From Xanthocytophaga agilis (GTDB taxonomy: Bacteria > Bacteroidota > Bacteroidia > Cytophagales > 172606-1): a DNA stretch of 61,038 bases. Made by a program: the position numbers and the translations under genes. The notes below the pieces were generated by a model. That model saw only the letters and a list, made by a program, of their open reading frames with translations. It searched no databases and had not been told where the DNA came from. Of the stretch, positions 34,942-42,681 are shown piece by piece. The stretch lies in NCBI RefSeq assembly GCF_030068605.1, contig NZ_JASJOU010000027.1:1-61038 (forward strand), given 5' to 3'. Numbering within the stretch: position 1 is the first letter of the stretch; every line of letters starts with the position of its first letter.

Positions 34942-36675
34942 TTAATTCTTAATAATTTTAAATTCTACGCGTCGATTTTGTGCACGTCCTTCTTCTGTCT
35001 CGTTATCTGCAAGAGGAACAGATTCCCCATATCCATGAACCACAATACGGCTAGGGTCAAGACCTTTACGAGAAGTAAGATAATCTTTTACGCTGGTAAC
35101 TCGACCTTCTGAAAGCTTCAAATTGTATTCATCTGTACCCATAGCATCTGTATGTCCGGCAATTTCGATCGTAATTGCCGGATTCTCAACCATGAATTCG
35201 GCAACACGATCCAACTCTGGATAAGAAGCATCATTTAGCTGAATCTTATCAAAATCGAAGAATACGTTATTTAATCTAACAACTACGTTTTTCTCTATTG
35301 GCACCAGATACAAATCGCGACTTATAATTTTACCTACACTAACAGTAGTATCTTTTGATGTTGCAGGTAAAAGAGGAGTATCATCAGAGTTTAGTACCGC
35401 ATCGTTGGTATTACCTGTTGCAGCTACCACAAATTGTTCTTTATTTTCCAGCACACTTACATTCCGTAGTGTAGTATCCATTAAGGAAGCAGTTTGACTG
35501 GCATCCGCTTTTAATCCAGAGAGGTCAATATTATCAGACACAGAAATAAAACCAGGAGCTTTCGCACGGAAACCATATCTCTTACCATAAGGCAATACGA
35601 TTTTGTATTCACCTGTCGTAGCATTACTACGAGCAACCCCTAACTCGCCACCACCAGGCAATACTTCATAGCTAATCATAGCATCCAGAGGCTGACGTGT
35701 CTTGGAATTGAAAACCTTACCAGATACTAATACAACAGGGTCAGGACGAAATTCTTCTTTCAACTTTACACGTACAACATCACTTCCCCCCTTACTATTT
35801 TTATCAGCTACCAAATAAGCATATTCACCAGTAGCATCCATTGTATAGTATGTGTCTGCTTCTTCAGTATTGATTGGACTTCCCATATTAACAGGCTTAG
35901 ACCATTTCTGCCAGCCATCACCTTCTCTACGAGCAATGTAAATATCATGTGCACCTAAACCTCCTGGACGATCACTACTGAAATACAGCGTTTTACCATC
36001 TGCAGCGAGAAAAGGCGTATCTTCACTTACGTTGGTGTTAATATCTGCACCTAACGATTGAGGTCTGGACCATTTTCCATCTTCCTTCAACGTACTAACA
36101 TACAAATCACTCGCTTCACTATTTTTGACCTCACTAAAAGCCAGTATCAAAAATTTACCGTTGTTAGCCAGAACTGCATTGGTAAATACACCTTTATTCA
36201 TCTCCTGGAACCCTTCAATTTCCAGTTGTTGAGGTACAGACCAGCCATTAGCTGTGCGATTTGAGGCAGAGAAACCAGGTCCTTTGTACTTCCCATTTTT
36301 AAATGCACCCCGAATGATCAATGTACCACCATCAGGTGTAACACTCTCTACAGAATTAAACTGTTCGAGATTAAAAGGCAATGGCATCCGCTTAGCTTTG
36401 CTCCATTTTCCATCGGGCCTTTTTGTACAAAACCAGATTTCCTGAGATTCATCGGCTCCAAAAAGATTGTCCTGACGACCATCAATTGCAAAATATAATG
36501 TTTGTCCATCAGGAGTCATTACTGGACCCAGCTCATCATAGGTACTGTTTACAGAATCACCCAAATTTTCAATTTCATATGATTTGGGATCAATGCTAAC
36601 ACTACGTTTTTGTCCCCATACAAAAGTAGCGGACAAAAAAAGTAGCAGAATAGGGAAAATTTTAGAAGACTTCAT
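34942..36675 (-). CDS. OmpA-family protein with PD40 propeller (PorE-like architecture)
   Basis: This is a 577-residue outer-membrane-linked protein. After a signal peptide (FPILLLFLSATFVWG) come WD40-like PD40 repeats to about residue 310, of the form LYFAIDGRQDN, LYFSSDRPGGLGAHDIYIARR and YAYLVADKNSKGGSDVVRV. A carboxypeptidase-regulatory-like Ig domain follows (LVSGKVFNSKTRQPLDAMISYE). The OmpA C-terminal domain (about 465-577) has VFFDFDKIQLN, IAGHTDAMGTDEYNLKLSEGRV and NRRVEFKI, with the Asp and Arg that bind diaminopimelate. PorE of the T9SS has TPR, WD40, CRD and OmpA parts; the TPR part is missing here, so it is related in design but not proved to be PorE. Confidence 0.88.
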   Translation of the reverse strand: MKSSKIFPILLLFLSATFVWGQKRSVSIDPKSYEIENLGDSVNSTYDELGPVMTPDGQTLYFAIDGRQDNLFGADESQEIWFCTKRPDGKWSKAKRMPLPFNLEQFNSVESVTPDGGTLIIRGAFKNGKYKGPGFSASNRTANGWSVPQQLEIEGFQEMNKGVFTNAVLANNGKFLILAFSEVKNSEASDLYVSTLKEDGKWSRPQSLGADINTNVSEDTPFLAADGKTLYFSSDRPGGLGAHDIYIARREGDGWQKWSKPVNMGSPINTEEADTYYTMDATGEYAYLVADKNSKGGSDVVRVKLKEEFRPDPVVLVSGKVFNSKTRQPLDAMISYEVLPGGGELGVARSNATTGEYKIVLPYGKRYGFRAKAPGFISVSDNIDLSGLKADASQTASLMDTTLRNVSVLENKEQFVVAATGNTNDAVLNSDDTPLLPATSKDTTVSVGKIISRDLYLVPIEKNVVVRLNNVFFDFDKIQLNDASYPELDRVAEFMVENPAITIEIAGHTDAMGTDEYNLKLSEGRVTSVKDYLTSRKGLDPSRIVVHGYGESVPLADNETEEGRAQNRRVEFKIIKN

Positions 36676-37170
36676 GCTTTTCGTAATAAAATGTGGAGTA
36701 GATAGTTACATTGCTGGTATAAACTGATTTATAGGATTTTAACTTCAATTATCACGAAGTTACAAAGATTACAGACACAGACACGGATTAAACTTCTTTT
36801 TTTGGTTTGTACAAGATTTATTCCATCAAGTTACGATTAGAAGGCTAAATATATAGATTAAAGTCTGTATACATATTATTTTCTCAGAGGTTACATGTGT
36901 ATGTTTTTAAGACATGATTCATCTGGTTTCTACTTAACTTTTCATCCAATATCTATTTACAACTCTTTTTTAGTATAAAAATCACTCTCAACTATTAATA
37001 CGCCTTGTATTATTTATGTAAGTTATTTTCATAAAACTATTCTTTAAAACGCTTTTTTTTTCCTAACTGTAAGAATGCTACAATATCATTAAGTTACCTT
37101 AACAAGCTCTGATTCAACTTTTATATGAAAGTTGTTATGTTTATATAAAATATGAAAAAAGTTTTTGAAG
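36676..37170. other. Divergent intergenic region without a recognised gene
   Basis: These bases hold the promoters of the PD40-OmpA gene and the HPt gene. On the minus strand AATCTTTG (36763-36770) is one mismatch from a -7 element. A small inverted repeat (CAACTTT/AAAGTTG, 37115-37134) lies about 35 bases before the HPt start. I see nothing else. Confidence 0.45.
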
Positions 37171-37593
37171 ATGCTTACAAAGATAAAAACTTTTCTTTCC
37201 GGACTATCTACAAATCAGGAACCTACACCTGAAACTAAGCTATATGACTTAGGCTTGCTTAAAGATACTGTAGGCAATAACCCTGATAGTTTGAGAGAAA
37301 TTATCACCTTATTTCTTCAAAGTAAACCTGCAGAACTGGAGCAATTAGAACTGGCGGTCAAAGACCATAACTTATCTGCTATAGCACGATGGGCACACTG
37401 CATTAAAGGAAATCTGAAGTTGTTTGGAATGGACGAAACTTACAATCAACTGGTCTGGATCGAATTGATTGCTAAAAAAAATGAGAAACAATGGAACAAT
37501 GATATTGAAGTTTATTGGCAAAGAATAGATCAGACATTTACATTAATTCTTAGTCAGTTACCCAAAGAATTAGCATATATGCCTGTCGGATAA
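37171..37593 (+). CDS. Stand-alone histidine phosphotransfer (HPt) protein
   Basis: This 140-residue helical protein carries the HPt signature AIARWAHCIKGNLKLFGMDE, whose His (about residue 76) accepts phosphate in phosphorelays. Preceding helices fit the four-helix bundle (DSLREIITLFLQSKPAELEQLELAVKDHN). I use the ATG at 37171; a TTG at 37165 is also in frame. No hybrid kinase or receiver is adjacent, so the donor and acceptor must lie elsewhere. A perfect two-way terminator follows. Confidence 0.86.
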   Translation: MLTKIKTFLSGLSTNQEPTPETKLYDLGLLKDTVGNNPDSLREIITLFLQSKPAELEQLELAVKDHNLSAIARWAHCIKGNLKLFGMDETYNQLVWIELIAKKNEKQWNNDIEVYWQRIDQTFTLILSQLPKELAYMPVG

Positions 37594-37607
37594 CTTTTGT
37601 ATTACTA

Positions 37608-37657
37608 ACCATATAACTAAAAAAGCCTGGTATACCAGGCTTTTTTAGTTATATGGT
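37608..37657. terminator. Bidirectional terminator, perfect 25-base arms
   Basis: A fully symmetric 50-base inverted repeat lies between the convergent HPt and clpX genes. A6 and T6 runs flank the GCCTGGTATACCAGGC core so that both strands are served. Confidence 0.92.
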
Positions 37658-37670
37658 TTTGAGCAATTGT

Positions 37671-38900
37671 TTAGGCAACAGCTTTCAATGCAATATATTT
37701 AGACTTTTCAAACTCGCTACGAGCATATTCATAATCTACAACAAATTCACGAATATCAGTACGTGATGGTAGATCAAACATGAGATTTGTCATGATAGCT
37801 TCGCAGATAGAACGTAATCCACGTGCCCCCAATTTACATTCTACAGCCTGATCAACAATATAATCTAAGGCATCACTATGGAATGTAAGCTGAATATTCT
37901 CCATTTCAAACAACTTCTGATATTGTTTGGTAATGGCATTTTTAGGCTCTGTTAGAATCTGACGTAAAGTTTCCCGACTCAATGGCTCCAGATAAGTTAA
38001 TACCGGAAGACGTCCAAGTAATTCGGGGATCAAACCAAATGAACGAAGATCCTGAGCTGTCACGTACTTCAGCAGGCTTTCATTTTCATGTACTGTATCA
38101 AAGGCAGCACCTCCACTAAATCCAATAGGACGGGTATTAATCCGCTTACTGATGTGACGTTGGATACCTTCAAATGCCCCACCACAAACGAAAAGAATAT
38201 GTTCTGTATTAACAGGGATCATCTTCTGATCAGGATGCTTTCTGCCACCCTGTGGAGGAACATTTACCAAAGAACCTTCCAGTAACTTAAGTAATGCCTG
38301 TTGTACACCTTCTCCACTCACATCCCGGGTAATAGATGGATTATCAGATTTGCGGGCAATTTTATCTATTTCGTCAATATATACAATGCCTCTCTCAGCC
38401 TTCTCCACATCATAATCAGCAGCTTGTAACAAACGAGTCAGAATGGTCTCAACATCTTCTCCAACATAACCAGCCTCTGTAATTACAGTAGCATCAGCAA
38501 TACAGAAAGGCACTTGTAACAGACGAGCCATAGTGCGGGCAAGGTATGTTTTTCCTGTACCCGTTTCGCCTACCATGATAATATTTGATTTCTCAATAAG
38601 CACTTCATCCTCAGTCTTAGGCTGCATCAAACGCTTATAGTGATTGTATACAGCTACAGAAAGTACCTTTTTTGCTTCATCCTGCCCTACAACGAACTGA
38701 TCCAGAAACTTCTTCATATCGGAAGGTTTGATCAGATTCAACTTGGGAGTTGTACTTTTCTCTTTTGGGCGAGTTTCTTCAATAATAATCTGATGTCCTT
38801 GTTCAATACAACGATCACAAATATGTGCGTTTATACCTGAGAGCATCAGGGAAACTTCTTTTTTGCTTCGCCCACAGAAGGAGCAGCTAATCTGAGCCAT
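37671..38900 (-). CDS. clpX: ATP-dependent Clp protease ATP-binding subunit ClpX
   Basis: ClpX unfolds tagged proteins and feeds them to ClpP. The 409 residues have the N-terminal zinc-binding domain (Cys6, Cys9, Cys28, Cys31), Walker A GETGTGKT at about 111-118, Walker [11 protein letters not shown], the IGF-type ClpP-docking loop in RPIGFSGG and sensor 2 in [14 protein letters not shown]. It is the last gene of the run tig, clpP, clpP, clpX on the minus strand. The two-way terminator at 37608-37657 ends it. Confidence 0.97.
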   Translation of the reverse strand: MAQISCSFCGRSKKEVSLMLSGINAHICDRCIEQGHQIIIEETRPKEKSTTPKLNLIKPSDMKKFLDQFVVGQDEAKKVLSVAVYNHYKRLMQPKTEDEVLIEKSNIIMVGETGTGKTYLARTMARLLQVPFCIADATVITEAGYVGEDVETILTRLLQAADYDVEKAERGIVYIDEIDKIARKSDNPSITRDVSGEGVQQALLKLLEGSLVNVPPQGGRKHPDQKMIPVNTEHILFVCGGAFEGIQRHISKRINTRPIGFSGGAAFDTVHENESLLKYVTAQDLRSFGLIPELLGRLPVLTYLEPLSRETLRQILTEPKNAITKQYQKLFEMENIQLTFHSDALDYIVDQAVECKLGARGLRSICEAIMTNLMFDLPSRTDIREFVVDYEYARSEFEKSKYIALKAVA

Positions 38901-39060
38901 AAATGTATAGTAGAAACTTGTGCAGCACTGAATTATTTTGTCTTCAAATACTGCGTATTGAATTTCGATTTAATAATATTTATCTGTCTACTCTGCAAAA
39001 GGTAAACCGAAGACAAAAGTAAACAGATTTTTGTTTACATCCGTTTTTTTATCTATCAAA

Positions 39061-39101
39061 ATAAAGAACCTGCTTCTATAGTCAGAAAGCAGGTTCTTTA
39101 T
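39061..39101 (-). terminator. Terminator after the second clpP
   Basis: Arms 39061-39075 and 39087-39101 are perfect 15-base complements around 11 bases, 30 bases beyond the clpP stop. It indicates that clpX has its own promoter. Confidence 0.8.
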
Positions 39102-39131
39102 ATAATTGATGCAGAAGCAATTTATGTTTGC

Positions 39132-39743
39132 TTATATTTTGTCAACAACTTTATCAACTATTCCATAAGCTAATGCCTCATTGGCATCCATCCAGTAATC
39201 ACGGTCAAAATCTTTCATGATCTGCTCTACAGTCTTTCCACAGTTATCCGCCAAAATCTGAGCACCAATCAGTTTTGTTTTTTCGATCTGACGTGCTTGA
39301 ATCTCCAAATCAATGGATTTTGCCTGGAAGTAACCACCAATGCTAGGCTGGTGAATCATTACTTCTCCATGTGGATAGATAAATCTACGACCTTTTGTAC
39401 CTGCGGAAAGTAGAATAGATCCCATAGAAGCAGCCAGTCCCATACATACAGTAGATACAGGCGACTGAATCATTTTCATGGTATCATAGATTACCATACC
39501 TGATGTTACTACTCCACCAGGGCTATTAATATAGAAAGTAATTTCTTCACCTGGCTTTTCAGCATCCAGATACAACAACCGGTTTACTAAATAACGGGCA
39601 GAATCATCATCCACTACCCCCCACAAAAATATTTTACGTTGTTCTAAAAATTTTTTCTGAAAAACCCGATCTCCAAACACATTTTCTAACGCTTCTGGTT
39701 TTGGCATCTCAGGCTCTTCATCAGCATATCTATAAGGATTCAT
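39132..39743 (-). CDS. clpP: ATP-dependent Clp protease proteolytic subunit (second paralogue)
   Basis: This is a 203-residue ClpP serine protease. The triad is intact: Ser106 in [19 protein letters not shown], His131 in [12 protein letters not shown] and Asp182 in [23 protein letters not shown]. Compared with the other clpP copy, the N-terminus is different ([15 protein letters not shown]), the handle carries [15 protein letters not shown], and oligomer-contact residues vary. It could form mixed rings with the first ClpP or separate complexes. It follows that gene by 98 bases on the same strand and ends in a terminator before clpX. Confidence 0.95.
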   Translation of the reverse strand: MNPYRYADEEPEMPKPEALENVFGDRVFQKKFLEQRKIFLWGVVDDDSARYLVNRLLYLDAEKPGEEITFYINSPGGVVTSGMVIYDTMKMIQSPVSTVCMGLAASMGSILLSAGTKGRRFIYPHGEVMIHQPSIGGYFQAKSIDLEIQARQIEKTKLIGAQILADNCGKTVEQIMKDFDRDYWMDANEALAYGIVDKVVDKI

Positions 39744-39841
39744 ATTATCTTTAATTGTTAAATGGTTGAAATAGCTAAGGGATTAAAAAGAAGAGACTAC
39801 TGTCAACTACTAAGTATGTCTCAGCTAAGATTAACTATCTA

Positions 39842-40543
39842 TTACTTTAATGGGGCTTCTTTCTCTTCACGAATCAGGATTTCATCAATCAATCCATAGT
39901 CTAGTGCTTCTTTGGAAGTAAGCCAGTAATCACGATCAGAATCTGCTTTCACCTGATCATGAGACTTACCACTATGATTTGCCAGGATAGTGTACAATTC
40001 ATTTCTGAGTGCAACAAGTTGCTTCACAGAGATCTGAATGTCAGAAGCTTGTCCACCAGCAACCCCAGATGGTTGGTGAATCATCGTACGGGCATGTTTC
40101 AGAGAGGAACGCTTGCCTTTCGTACCACCTGCCAGCAATACAGCAGCCATGGAAGCAGCAATACTTACATTAATAGTAGCGACATCCGGACGAATGTACT
40201 GCATGGTATCATAAATACCCAAACCTGCATAGACAGAACCTCCCGGACTATTGATATACAATAGAATATCCTTCTTAGGATCGGCAGATTCCAGAAATAA
40301 CAACTGAGCTATAATTATATTAGCAATGTTATCATCAACCCCCATCCCTAAAAATATAATGCGATCAGCCATGAGACGCGAAAAAACATCTACCTCACGG
40401 AAGTTCATAGGACGTTCCTCAATAACGGCACGGGTCATATTTTCGACATGATGAACATAGCCATCAACCGCTGAACCGCTGATGTTTTGCCCTTTCACGG
40501 CATATTTGCGAAATTCTTCGCTACTTAAATCTTTGTAGAACAT
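39842..40543 (-). CDS. clpP: ATP-dependent Clp protease proteolytic subunit (first paralogue)
   Basis: This is a 233-residue ClpP. The catalytic residues are Ser131 in SIAASMAAVLLAGGTKGKR, His156 in ARTMIHQPSGVAGG and Asp205 in DSDRDYWLTSKEALDYGLIDEI. The N-terminal 45 residues are longer than usual (FRKYAVKGQNISGSAVDGYVHHV) and may be a propeptide or the flexible axial loop. The gene lies downstream of tig, separated by two hairpins. Two divergent paralogues side by side suggest specialised or mixed rings, as in some other bacteria with two ClpP subunits. Confidence 0.95.
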   Translation of the reverse strand: MFYKDLSSEEFRKYAVKGQNISGSAVDGYVHHVENMTRAVIEERPMNFREVDVFSRLMADRIIFLGMGVDDNIANIIIAQLLFLESADPKKDILLYINSPGGSVYAGLGIYDTMQYIRPDVATINVSIAASMAAVLLAGGTKGKRSSLKHARTMIHQPSGVAGGQASDIQISVKQLVALRNELYTILANHSGKSHDQVKADSDRDYWLTSKEALDYGLIDEILIREEKEAPLK

Positions 40544-40597
40544 ACGATTATCAAAAAAAAGTTGCGGATGGCAAAATACAAATTATAACGAAACAAA

Positions 40598-40622
40598 AAA
40601 GCCCTTTGCCAAAAAGGGCTTT
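40598..40622 (-). terminator. Second terminator after tig
   Basis: AAAGCCCTTT and AAAGGGCTTT pair around a short loop, with a T-run on the minus strand, about 55 bases before clpP. With the hairpin at 40706-40743 it makes a tandem terminator. Confidence 0.75.
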
Positions 40623-40705
40623 CTTCTCATTTACAATTACCGTACCTTTTTCTAAATAATTAAAGAAAGACATAAATGCAGGAAATAATGACCTGCTAAA
40701 ACAAA

Positions 40706-40743
40706 ATCGGGCAAAACACTCTATAGTAGAGGTTTGGCCCGAT
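40706..40743 (-). terminator. First terminator after tig
   Basis: ATCGGGC and GCCCGAT arms extend with one unpaired base through AAAC/GTTT-type pairs; the minus strand then reads TTTGTTTT. It lies about 45 bases past the tig stop. Confidence 0.78.
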
Positions 40744-40785
40744 AAAATAGTTAGCCAATATAACAATTCGCTATATATGAATCAC

Positions 40786-42126
40786 TTATGAAGCTGCTTC
40801 TTCTGTTTTATTAAATTCTTCCGTACTTACTTTCTTTACCTGAGGAGTAATTTGGTCTTTTACGAACGCTGCCACTTTGTCAGTAAATACGCGCTGGAAA
40901 GTATTCATATAGTTCTGCCCTTTCTCAGCTTTCAGGAAGTTATCAGCTAATTGATTCAGAAGGCTTTCGTTCTCAGGAGTATCGTTCTGCAAGAAGTTAT
41001 AGACTTCTTTGAAAGAATTTTTGGCCTGTTCCAATACCTCTTCATGCTCTACTTTCAGGTCGTTATCCTTGGCAATTTTATCTTTGATAATTGTCCATTT
41101 CAGACCTTTTACAAACTCATCATATTCTTTAGCGATCTCTTCATCTGAAAGATTCTTGTTTGATACTTTCAGCCAGCGTTTTAAAAATTCATTAGGCAGG
41201 TCAATGTTTGTAGTTTCTACCAGTTGGTTCTGAATATCGCGTAACAAACGGTTGTCGCTTTCTTTATCGTATAGCTTCTGAAGTTCCTGTGTAAGTTTTT
41301 CCTTAAATTCCTCTTCACTTTTCACATCTTCACCATACACTTTCTTGAAGAATTCTTCATTCATCTCTGCAGGAACCTGACGATCGATATCTGCTATAGT
41401 CAATTCAAATTTACCTGCTAGCTTGTCTGCTTCTTCCTGAGGTATTTGGGTAAACAAACGTACAGAATCACTGTCTGCAAAAATTGACTGAATGTCAAAA
41501 ACAATTACATCTCCTTTTTTCTTTCCAAGGAACAATGGTTTAGCTTCCTCTTTCAGTTTGTTTACAAACAAATATGCATTCTCTTTTTGAAATTCTCCAC
41601 CTTCAATTTGTTTCAATCCACCAAACGCCAGATCCTGCTCTCCTACTTCTTCCGGATTGATATAGTTTCCATGACGAGCCTTCAGGTTATCAAGTGAATC
41701 ATTAATATCCTTATCTGTAATTTCAACTTCTGTACGTGTCAGGTTCAGTTTGTTTACATCATATGTAAACTCAGGTACCAGACCAATATCATAACTGAAA
41801 GAAAATTCACGTTGAGTATCCCAGTCAATCCCTTCAGCTTCTGTCTGATTTGGAAGTGGATCACCAACAATAGACAGTTTATTTTCTTTAATATAGCTAT
41901 CTACTGATTCAATCAATAGGTTATTTACCTCATCAACAAGAATACCTTTACCATACATTTTCTTCAGCAAGCCTGCAGGTACTTTGCCAGGGCGAAATCC
42001 TTTGATAGAAGCAGTTCTGCTGTAATCTTTTAATTTTTTCTCTACGCGGGGCTGATAATCTGCTTCTTCCAGTGTGATACGAATGGAGGCATTGGTCGTA
42101 TCTTTTTTGTCTAAGGTGATGTTCAT
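40786..42126 (-). CDS. tig: Trigger factor, ribosome-associated chaperone
   Basis: Trigger factor binds ribosomal protein L23 at the tunnel exit and protects nascent chains. The 446 residues begin with the ribosome-binding domain: ITLEEADYQPRVEKKLKDYSRTASIKGFRPGKVPAGLLKKMYG contains the GFRPGKxP signature. The central FKBP-type domain is weakly conserved, as I recall for Bacteroidota. The C-terminal helical domain runs from about 260 to the end and is rich in Glu and Lys. It opens the tig-clpP-clpP-clpX cluster, and tandem terminators follow. Confidence 0.95.
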   Translation of the reverse strand: MNITLDKKDTTNASIRITLEEADYQPRVEKKLKDYSRTASIKGFRPGKVPAGLLKKMYGKGILVDEVNNLLIESVDSYIKENKLSIVGDPLPNQTEAEGIDWDTQREFSFSYDIGLVPEFTYDVNKLNLTRTEVEITDKDINDSLDNLKARHGNYINPEEVGEQDLAFGGLKQIEGGEFQKENAYLFVNKLKEEAKPLFLGKKKGDVIVFDIQSIFADSDSVRLFTQIPQEEADKLAGKFELTIADIDRQVPAEMNEEFFKKVYGEDVKSEEEFKEKLTQELQKLYDKESDNRLLRDIQNQLVETTNIDLPNEFLKRWLKVSNKNLSDEEIAKEYDEFVKGLKWTIIKDKIAKDNDLKVEHEEVLEQAKNSFKEVYNFLQNDTPENESLLNQLADNFLKAEKGQNYMNTFQRVFTDKVAAFVKDQITPQVKKVSTEEFNKTEEAAS

Positions 42127-42249
42127 AATTGGATTTGTTAGATGATTAACTGCTGATTAACCTTACATCAACCAGCAATAAAATTTTGTATTCAACTGAA
42201 AGCTTGCCAGAACTTCTAATACCCAAATCCGGCCGCCAATTTGCTATTA

Positions 42250-42291
42250 GTAAAAAAACCCCCAAAACTGCGAAAGCTGCTTTGAGGGTTT
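42250..42291 (-). terminator. Terminator after tRNA-Leu
   Basis: On the minus strand AACCCTCAAAGC...GTTTTGGGGGTT forms a hairpin followed by seven T, immediately downstream of the tRNA 3' end. Confidence 0.8.
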
Positions 42292-42293
42292 AG

Positions 42294-42375
42294 TGCGGAT
42301 GGAGGGACTCGAACCCCCACGCCTCGCGGCGCCAGATCCTAAGTCTGGTGCGGCTACCAATTACGCCACATCCGC
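42294..42375 (-). tRNA. tRNA-Leu(UAG)
   Basis: The minus strand folds into a cloverleaf of 82 bases. The acceptor stem GCGGATG pairs with CATCCGC and ends in discriminator A. The D-arm contains TAATTGGTAG. The anticodon stem CCAGA/TCTGG holds loop CTTAGGA with anticodon TAG, reading CUA. A variable arm of the long class II type follows, and the T-arm has GGTTCGAGTCC. CCA is not encoded. A strong promoter lies a few bases upstream and a terminator follows, so it is transcribed alone. Confidence 0.95.
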
Positions 42376-42385
42376 AAAAGGAATG

Positions 42386-42416
42386 CAAAGGTAAAAAAGC
42401 ATTTTAAAAAGTCAAA
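42386..42416 (-). promoter_or_regulatory. Bacteroidota-type promoter of tRNA-Leu
   Basis: On the minus strand TTTG (42416-42413), a 19-base spacer and TACCTTTG (42393-42386) match the TTG-19/21-TAnnTTTG consensus without a mismatch. Transcription would start a few bases before the mature tRNA end at 42375. Confidence 0.85.
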
Positions 42417-42681
42417 CATCTTGCCTACTTTTTTTTAAAAAAATTCTTTTTTGGAAAAGAACATACGCGCTAGCGATCAATCATTGCATTTTTTTGTTTA
42501 TTTTATGACATTTAGTTGTCTGACTGCACAGTTTTGACACACATTTGAAACTTGATAGTTATGTAACATAATATGTTGGTATACTATCTTGTTTTTGGAG
42601 TAAAAATATGCTTGGATGCTTATTTACATCCGGCAGTTAAGATTCAAAAGATATTTAAAAAGTAAACCGGCAGATTTACAA

